Of a stretch of DNA of 64,000 nucleotides, positions 58,516 to 64,000 are shown in pieces. Source of the DNA: JAGOPY01 sp964619555 (lineage in GTDB: Bacteria > Bacteroidota > Bacteroidia > Bacteroidales > JAGOPY01); the NCBI GenBank assembly GCA_964619555.1, contig CAZUDV010000020.1, positions 1-64,000 of the forward strand, in the 5' to 3' direction. The number at the start of each line of letters is the position of its first letter. Position 1 is the first letter of the stretch. Both the position numbers and the translations under genes were made by a program. The notes under the pieces are model-generated. The model saw only the letters and a list, made by a program, of their open reading frames with translations. It was not told the DNA's origin and searched no databases.

Positions 58516-60837
58516 TTGAAGCAAAGGAAACGCATAAAACCCTGGAAGAAATTTATCTTCTGGCTTTCAGGCCTACTGGCTTTGATGATCCTCGGGATCT
58601 TCCTATTCATCGGAGCTGTCTGGTTCGGAGTATTTGGCAAACTGCCGGTGGAATCCGGGCTGCTCCGGCTGGAAGCCAGCACGGCGGCAAAGATCCTGGC
58701 CTCTGATGGCGAGTTGCTGGGCCTTTACTACCTGCAGAACCGGACCCATTCGAACCTTACTGACCTGCCGCCGTACCTCATCGAAGCGCTCATTGCCACG
58801 GAAGATGCCCGGTTCTACCGGCACAACGGCATCGATGTACGCAGCACCCTTCGAGCCCTGATTATGTCGGTCATCCTGCAGCAACGGCAATACGGCGGGG
58901 GAAGCACCATCAGCCAGCAACTGGCCAAGAACCTGTTTCCCAGGAAGGACCACGGCCTGCTGACACTGCCCATGGCCAAGGTCAGAGAGATGCTCATCGC
59001 CATCCGGCTGGAAAATGTCTACACCAAAGAGCAGTTGCTGGAATTGTACTTCAACACCGTTTCTTTCGGAGAGAACACCTACGGCATCGAAACGGCCTCG
59101 CTGGTTTACTTTTCCAAGGAACCGGGGGAACTGAGCCTGGAAGAATCGGCCATGCTCATCGGGTTGCTCAAGGCGCCCACCGCCTACAATCCCAGGCTGA
59201 ACCCTGAAACCGCCCGGGACCGGAGGAATATCGTCATCAGCCAGATGCAAAGGTACGGGTATATTGACGAACAAAAGAAAGCCAGGCTGCAGGCGATGCC
59301 GGTCAGGCTGCATTACAACCCGCTGGACAACGCCTCCGGCCTGGCGTCGTATTTCCGGGAGCATATCCGGCTGCAGGCGCGGGAGATCCTCAAGGAGATC
59401 AACCGCACGACGGGCACCGAATATAACCTTTACACCAGCGGCCTGGAGGTGCGGACAACCCTGGTTGCCGGCATGCAGCGTTATGCCGAGACCTCTGTCC
59501 GGGAACACCTTTCCGTTTTACAGAAGCTGCTCAACAGGGAGCTCCGGGGCCGGGAACCGTGGCGCCGGGACATTTCCCTGGCCGGGCTGCAGATCTCCCA
59601 GAGCCGGCCGTACAGGCGGTTCATGGAAAGCGGCATGAGCCATGAACAGGCCATTGAAGCCATGAAGGTCCCGCACACATCGCGGATATTTACCTGGGAT
59701 GGGACACGCGATACAATCATGTCGTCGCTGGATTCCGTGCTGTATCATTTCGGATTGCTGCAATGTGGCGTCGTGGCGGTGGAACCGGCCTCCGGGGCGG
59801 TCAGGGCATGGGTCGGAGGCGATGATTACGGTTTTTTTCAGTACGATCATGTAACCGGTCGCAGGCAGGCCGGTTCCACCTTCAAACCGGTCGTATATGC
59901 TGCTGCGCTTGAACAGGGGATCGACCCGTGCAGACTCTATCCGGCTGAGCCGGAGGTTTACCGGGATTACCAGGACTGGTCGCCACGGAACCACGACGAA
60001 CGATACGAAGGATATTATTCGATGCAGGGGGCGCTGGTTCACAGTGTGAATACGGTGACCGTGAAGGTCCTGATGGATGCGGGCATTTCGGAGGTCGCCG
60101 TGATGGCCGGACGGCTGGGGATCACTTCGGAGCAGCCCCTGATGCCTTCAATGGCTCTGGGTTCCGGCGATGTGTCGCTCCTGGAACTGGCCGGTTCCTA
60201 TGGCGTTTTCCTGGAGGATGGCCTGAAGACAGCGCCTTATGTCATCGAAGAGATCCGGAACCGGGAAGGGGAGGTGATTTACCGTCACGACCGAAGCGCC
60301 GGGCCTGTCCGCGTGATGGCCGCTTCCACGGCACAGGCCATGACCGGCATGTTGCAGGCTGTGGTGGAAAGGGGCACGGCCCGGTCCCTGCGAAGCCAGT
60401 ATCATCTCGATGGATCGCTGGCGGGCAAGACCGGCACCACGCAGTCCATGGCCGACGGGTGGTTCATTGGCATGACCCCGTCGCTGGTCATCGGCGTCTG
60501 GGTGGGAGGCGACAGCCCGGTGGTGCGGTTCCAGGGCAGCAGTTACGGATATGCTTCCAATTCCGCGTTGCCGGTCTTCGCCGGCATGGTGTCCGGGATG
60601 CAGGCAGACCGCGGTATGCGGGAATACCTGGCGGGAGATTTCGGGTTGCCCGGGGAGCTGACGGCTGAGCTTTCGTGCGAGGATTTCACGTTGCGGAAAG
60701 GGTTGCGGCAGCAGGCACGTACCGTAAGGCCGGACCGGCTCCAGCCGCCTGCCGCCGCCAGGCAGCACGAAAAGAAAAAAGAATCCGGCGCCCGTAAGTT
60801 CTTCAAAAAGGTCTTCGGCAAAAAAGACCGCCGATAA
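58516..60837 (+). CDS. Class A penicillin-binding protein (PBP1A-like), TTG start
   Basis: A 773-residue bifunctional peptidoglycan synthase. A basic N-terminus and one TM anchor (residues 12-37) lead to the GT51 glycosyltransferase with Glu96 in ATEDARFYRHNG and GGSTISQQLAKNLF at 128-141. The transpeptidase has S454-T-F-K457 (nucleophile Ser), SVN near 511 and KTGTT near 638. The C-terminus is Lys/Arg-rich. The start TTG gives the expected MKQRKRIKPW cationic anchor; the first ATG would lie inside the TM helix. It polymerises and cross-links the cell wall on the periplasmic side. Confidence 0.93.
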   Translation: MKQRKRIKPWKKFIFWLSGLLALMILGIFLFIGAVWFGVFGKLPVESGLLRLEASTAAKILASDGELLGLYYLQNRTHSNLTDLPPYLIEALIATEDARFYRHNGIDVRSTLRALIMSVILQQRQYGGGSTISQQLAKNLFPRKDHGLLTLPMAKVREMLIAIRLENVYTKEQLLELYFNTVSFGENTYGIETASLVYFSKEPGELSLEESAMLIGLLKAPTAYNPRLNPETARDRRNIVISQMQRYGYIDEQKKARLQAMPVRLHYNPLDNASGLASYFREHIRLQAREILKEINRTTGTEYNLYTSGLEVRTTLVAGMQRYAETSVREHLSVLQKLLNRELRGREPWRRDISLAGLQISQSRPYRRFMESGMSHEQAIEAMKVPHTSRIFTWDGTRDTIMSSLDSVLYHFGLLQCGVVAVEPASGAVRAWVGGDDYGFFQYDHVTGRRQAGSTFKPVVYAAALEQGIDPCRLYPAEPEVYRDYQDWSPRNHDERYEGYYSMQGALVHSVNTVTVKVLMDAGISEVAVMAGRLGITSEQPLMPSMALGSGDVSLLELAGSYGVFLEDGLKTAPYVIEEIRNREGEVIYRHDRSAGPVRVMAASTAQAMTGMLQAVVERGTARSLRSQYHLDGSLAGKTGTTQSMADGWFIGMTPSLVIGVWVGGDSPVVRFQGSSYGYASNSALPVFAGMVSGMQADRGMREYLAGDFGLPGELTAELSCEDFTLRKGLRQQARTVRPDRLQPPAAARQHEKKKESGARKFFKKVFGKKDRR

Positions 60838-60853
60838 AATCACCTCCCATATT

Positions 60854-60917
60854 CCACTCTTCCACCTTTCCACTTTTCCACTCTTCCACTTTTCCACCCT
60901 TCCACCTTTCCACTTTT
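60854..60917. repeat. Octamer tandem array CCAC(T/C)(T/C)TT, eight units
   Basis: Eight exact-length 8-base units (CCACTCTT, CCACCTTT, CCACTTTT and variants), vary only at positions 5 and 6. It starts 16 bases after the PBP stop codon. On the minus strand it reads as GTGGAAAR repeats. Confidence 0.9.
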
Positions 60918-60931
60918 TATAAACTTTTTCC

Positions 60932-60959
60932 TTGCATATCTAACTTTTCTTTATATTTG
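60932..60959 (+). promoter_or_regulatory. Promoter TTG-N17-TATATTTG before the SIR2-HerA pair
   Basis: TTG at 60932-60934 and an exact -7 box TATATTTG at 60952-60959. If it drives the SIR2 gene, the leader is about 225 bases, long for this genome. Confidence 0.5.
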
Positions 60960-61117
60960 CCCTACGACCATCCCATCCGCCGCAGTGGGTTGTAGTAAAG
61001 ATTAATTGATTTTAAACAAAATGAATTAATAGGGCTCATTGCGGAAAGCTTCATTTGCGGTTTTAAAAATATTTTCAAGGATATAGAAATGTTGCGTAAT
61101 TGAATATATTCCGTCAT

Positions 61118-61186
61118 ATGGGAAGGGTAAATACTATGAATTTACACAAATGTTGTTCGTCATGCGAAATAACCATTAAAGAGTAA
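61118..61186 (+). CDS. Possible 22-residue leader peptide before the SIR2 gene
   Basis: A short ORF, ATG at 61118 and TAA at 61184-61186, ends 3 bases before the SIR2 ATG. The product would be MGRVNTMNLHKCCSSCEITI plus KE, with a CCSSC cluster. Nothing proves it is translated, and ORFs of this size arise by chance in AT-rich DNA. Its tight spacing is the only support; it could set up translational coupling. Confidence 0.2.
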   Translation: MGRVNTMNLHKCCSSCEITIKE

Positions 61187-61189
61187 AAA

Positions 61190-62539
61190 ATGGAAGCAAG
61201 TAAATTATTTGATAGCAATGAGAACAAGGCATTTGTCGGCAATACAGACAAACTCGCTGAATGGTTAAGAACAGATGACGATAACCAAGAGAAAGCACTC
61301 GAACGAATAAAACTCCTTATCAAGAATTATCTTGAACTTGATAATGTTAGTTTTCTTTTTGGTTCCGGTTCATCTATACATCTCGGTGCTTTTTCTATAA
61401 GAAATTTTCCGGTAGAAGTTGAAAAATATATCAATACCAAGGGAGAGGAAATATCAACTGAATTTACAAATACTATTAGGCATCTTCAAAATATTGGAGA
61501 TGGAGATGAAATTGTTCGGGAAGGAACTGATATAAAGATTGAATATGAAAAAGTTTTAAACTATCTGATTGCAAAGGATTTTACGCTTGATGAAGAAAAT
61601 GCCGAAAGAACGGATAAGATAAAAGAATTAATTATAGTAATTAAAGAAGGGCTCTTTTCCGTATGCAATATTGATTTACGCAAGATCCCAACAACCGTTT
61701 TAAGAAAGATAGTAAAACATAATAAAAAGGAATTATTTAAACCCGTTTTATCGAATAAATATCATTTCCATGAAAAATTTGTAAAAGCGCTTTTGCAACG
61801 ACCTTTAAACCTGAAAAGAGCAAACATTTTTTCATTAAACTATGATTTAGCTTTTGAATATGCATTTGATAAATTAGGAGTTTTCTACATTGATGGCTTT
61901 GCCGGTTTTCACAAAAGATATTTCAAACCGGAAACATTTGAATATGATATGTTTTATCCCGGTTCTACAACTGCTGGGAAAGTTCAGCGAATAGAAAAGG
62001 TAGTCAGATATTTTAAGCTACATGGTTCAATTTCATGGATAAACTCGGAAAAAAGAGATGCAAATAATCTATATGGTATTGAAGAATTGCCAATCCCGTT
62101 AATAGAAAAATCTAATAAAAAAGGCGATACTATAATTTATCCATCTGCTGTAAAAAAGTCCTACACATTAGATTTTCCCTACTCTGAATTATTCAGACAA
62201 TTTGCATCAACTATCTCTCATTCTCAATCAGTATTAGTTACTATTGGATATGCCTTTGCAGATGAGCATATTAATGACATTATTTTCCAAGCACTATCAA
62301 ATCCTTCATTTACATTAATAATTTTGGCTTATAGTAGCAATCCCGAAATTGAACGAATAAAGAAACTGAACGATTCAAGGATAATAATTTTAGAAGGAAA
62401 TTATATTAGCGATTTCATTGTGTTTGCCGATAAAATTATGCCGGACTTTTATGATATAAAAACCAAAGAGAAAGTAGCAAAAACACTTAACGACTATTTC
62501 GAGAATAGCAAAAAACCAACAGAAAACGAAATTGAATAG
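61190..62539 (+). CDS. SIR2-domain NAD-hydrolase-type protein (SIR2-HerA defence pair)
   Basis: A 449-residue cytosolic protein with a SIR2-like domain. FLFGSGSSIHLGA (55-67) is the NAD-binding glycine loop, N217-Y-D219 in SLNYDLAFEYAF is the SIR2 Asn-Asp motif, H278-G in YFKLHGSISW is the catalytic His, and GYAFADEHINDII (353-365) closes the fold. Bacterial SIR2-like defence proteins of this type deplete NAD+ on phage infection when complexed with a HerA ATPase, and the herA-like gene follows after 2 bases. The gene is visibly AT-richer than those before it, suggesting horizontal gain. Confidence 0.88.
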   Translation: MEASKLFDSNENKAFVGNTDKLAEWLRTDDDNQEKALERIKLLIKNYLELDNVSFLFGSGSSIHLGAFSIRNFPVEVEKYINTKGEEISTEFTNTIRHLQNIGDGDEIVREGTDIKIEYEKVLNYLIAKDFTLDEENAERTDKIKELIIVIKEGLFSVCNIDLRKIPTTVLRKIVKHNKKELFKPVLSNKYHFHEKFVKALLQRPLNLKRANIFSLNYDLAFEYAFDKLGVFYIDGFAGFHKRYFKPETFEYDMFYPGSTTAGKVQRIEKVVRYFKLHGSISWINSEKRDANNLYGIEELPIPLIEKSNKKGDTIIYPSAVKKSYTLDFPYSELFRQFASTISHSQSVLVTIGYAFADEHINDIIFQALSNPSFTLIILAYSSNPEIERIKKLNDSRIIILEGNYISDFIVFADKIMPDFYDIKTKEKVAKTLNDYFENSKKPTENEIE

Positions 62540-62541
62540 CT

Positions 62542-64000
62542 ATGAGCGAAAGAAGAATAGGAAAAGTAATTTCAGTAGATAGTTTTCGGATTTTCATTAA
62601 ACTGGATGAAGACCTCAAAAGCCTTTACAAAAGCGGTTATGAAGATATTTACGAAGTTGCGAGAATTAACTCATACTTAATAATCCCCATTGGTTCTGAC
62701 AAAATTGTAGCAATGGTTACAAGGGTAAAAGCCATTGATGAAACTGAATTGTCAAAAGACAAAGAGGCAATATTTCTTACTGAATCCGCAAGATATTTAG
62801 TGGCCACAATGATTGGTACAATTGAAGGAGATAAAAGGTATATTCAAGGAGTTTATAATTATCCGGTGTTAGATAATCCTGTTTGGTATGTTACGAAACG
62901 TGACCTTGATAACATATTTGACCAGAAAGAAAAAACCTCTATAGATTTTGAGAAAGATTATTACTTACCAATTGGTTCATCACCTTCATTTTCAGATTAT
63001 AAAATTAAAATTAATCCTGATAAGTTCTTTGGTAAACATGCTGCCATTCTTGGCAATACTGGCTCAGGTAAATCCTGTACATTAACTTCAATTGTACATA
63101 GCCTATTTGAGTTTTCATACAACGGCAAGAATCTTAAAAACGCTCATATAATAATCTTTGACACTAATGGAGAATATAAACAAGCATTTCAAGGCAACTC
63201 AGACAAAGGAATTTCTCCATTTAAGAAACTTGAATTAGTAAATCCCTTTCAAATAGACAAGAAGGGCATGAAAGTTCCCTATTGGTTTATGAATTTTGAT
63301 GATTTTGATTATTTATTTGACCCAACAGCAGGTACTCAAGCACCAATTTTAAAGAGAGCACTTGGTCTGGCAAAAAGCAACACAGAAATTGAAGGAAAAC
63401 CTTTATTAGATAGTTTTACTGAAAAAGGGATACTTGACTTAATTCAATCTTCACCAGACGATATTAAGAAGAAAAAGAAAAGACAAAATTTCGGTAATTG
63501 GGAATATAGAGCTGATAATGAAATAATAGGTCTCTCAAATGCTATTAATCCAAATGATGATGAAATAATTGAAAGTATAAAAACTATTTTGCAAACTTTA
63601 GGAAGTAACAATACGATAGACGCTGAACGAAATGCTATTTCGCAATTGGGGGAAAAATATCAAGAATATGTTAATTCTCAACAAGTCCAACAGATCACGG
63701 TAGACAAAAATATTGATTTACCAGTATGGTTTAATTTCACAGAATTAATATCATCATTTTTTGATCAAGCTATCAACGAACAAGAGACTTCAAGTAATAG
63801 AATCAGAGAGTTTGTTTCTACTTTGCGATTAAGACTTCAATCATACGTAAATGATGAACGTATTGCAGATCCTTTACTTTTGAAACAGAAAGAAAATATA
63901 ACTGATTCATTGGCTAAGTTTCTCGCTTTTGTACTTGGTGATTTTTGCAAAATTTATCAAGGAGCTGATGATGATACCTTTACGAATTTTTACAAAGAAA
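62542..64000 (+). CDS. HerA-like ATPase of the SIR2-HerA pair (cut by window end)
   Basis: The ATG lies 2 bases after the SIR2 stop and the frame is open to the window end (486 codons seen). Residues about 1-125 form a HAS-barrel-like beta domain (RIGKVISVDSFRIFIKLDED at 5-24). Walker A is GNTGSGKS at 171-178, and FDTNGEY at 206-212 is the HerA-type segment equal to DxHGEY. A Lys-rich patch (IKKKKKRQN) lies near 312. HerA ATPases form hexameric rings; in SIR2-HerA systems they hold the SIR2 subunits and are needed for defence. The C-terminal part with the Walker B end and Arg finger is beyond the window. Confidence 0.88.
   Translation, partial: MSERRIGKVISVDSFRIFIKLDEDLKSLYKSGYEDIYEVARINSYLIIPIGSDKIVAMVTRVKAIDETELSKDKEAIFLTESARYLVATMIGTIEGDKRYIQGVYNYPVLDNPVWYVTKRDLDNIFDQKEKTSIDFEKDYYLPIGSSPSFSDYKIKINPDKFFGKHAAILGNTGSGKSCTLTSIVHSLFEFSYNGKNLKNAHIIIFDTNGEYKQAFQGNSDKGISPFKKLELVNPFQIDKKGMKVPYWFMNFDDFDYLFDPTAGTQAPILKRALGLAKSNTEIEGKPLLDSFTEKGILDLIQSSPDDIKKKKKRQNFGNWEYRADNEIIGLSNAINPNDDEIIESIKTILQTLGSNNTIDAERNAISQLGEKYQEYVNSQQVQQITVDKNIDLPVWFNFTELISSFFDQAINEQETSSNRIREFVSTLRLRLQSYVNDERIADPLLLKQKENITDSLAKFLAFVLGDFCKIYQGADDDTFTNFYKE

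Larger units (their letters stand above)
60838..61189. other. 352-base intergenic region between the PBP and the SIR2-HerA pair
   Basis: It holds the octamer array (60854-60917), a consensus promoter (60932-60959), then about 150 bases without recognised content, and a possible 22-codon ORF next to the SIR2 start. Composition changes here from the moderately GC-rich PBP gene to the AT-rich defence genes. No tRNA, terminator hairpin or attachment-site repeat was recognised. Confidence 0.6.

Noticed and set aside
58603..59508. 301-residue frame antisense to the PBP gene
   Set aside because: Shadow frame opposite the conserved glycosyltransferase domain.

Overview
The window looks like a chromosomal segment of a Bacteroidota bacterium, most likely an anaerobic or facultative environmental member of the Bacteroidales/Marinilabiliales type. 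The signs are: promoters matching the Bacteroidota -7 box TAnnTTTG before many genes; few Shine-Dalgarno sequences; many secreted proteins with families typical of the phylum (DUF2490, DUF6515, alginate-export and OprO/P-like barrels); and a split transketolase. No rRNA, tRNA, CRISPR array, transposase or phage gene was seen. All calls come from reading the sequence by eye; no database search was run.

Layout. 0-2 kb: methylglyoxal synthase, ThrH phosphatase and an SDR, preceded by a heptamer repeat. 2-6.7 kb: a minus-strand operon of four exported proteins ending in a large leucine-rich-repeat protein. 7-15.3 kb: a PLP sulfur-amino-acid lyase, then exported DUF6515/DUF2092/DUF2490 proteins, a LuxR-type regulator, an arylsulfatase and an outer-membrane barrel. 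15.4-22.2 kb: a complete phosphate operon (porin, pstS, pstC, pstA, pstB, phoU, histidine kinase) behind a clear Pho box. 22-27.4 kb: two exporters, carbamate kinase and ornithine carbamoyltransferase. 27.4-39.8 kb: a hydrogen-metabolism region with rex, hypB, hypE, hypD, hypF and the NAD-linked [NiFe]-hydrogenase operon hoxFUYH-hoxW. 40-46.9 kb: a dihydroorotate-dehydrogenase-like protein, then a second Pst-like ABC importer with its own barrel and Rrf2 regulator. 47-53 kb: a 7TM-PAS protein, a glutamine amidotransferase-like protein, a Tat-exported GH109-like protein, and a nickel operon (nikR, fmdE-like, nickel permease, SDR). 53-60.8 kb: truA, an orphan transketolase C-subunit, a cysteine desulfurase-SelD fusion, an orphan phosphate-binding-like lipoprotein and a class A penicillin-binding protein. 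61-64 kb: an AT-rich SIR2 + HerA antiphage-type pair that runs off the end.

How the genes fit together. The hydrogenase, its Hyp maturation set, the nickel operon and the redox repressor Rex form one functional theme: nickel is imported under NikR, inserted with HypB, and the NAD(H)-coupled hydrogenase appears to be controlled by NADH/NAD+ through perfect TTGTTAA-N4-TTAACAA Rex boxes before both rex and hoxF. hypA and hypC are missing from the cluster. The phosphate theme has one classical Pho-regulated operon, whose PstC carries an extra PstS-like loop, plus a diverged second importer and a third lone binding protein that both lack the canonical phosphate-binding SGT motif.

The most promising items for follow-up are the SIR2-HerA island, the diverged Pst-like importer under an Rrf2 regulator, the LRR operon whose members seem to share a module, the Rex-controlled hydrogenase, and the heptamer arrays sitting at translation starts.
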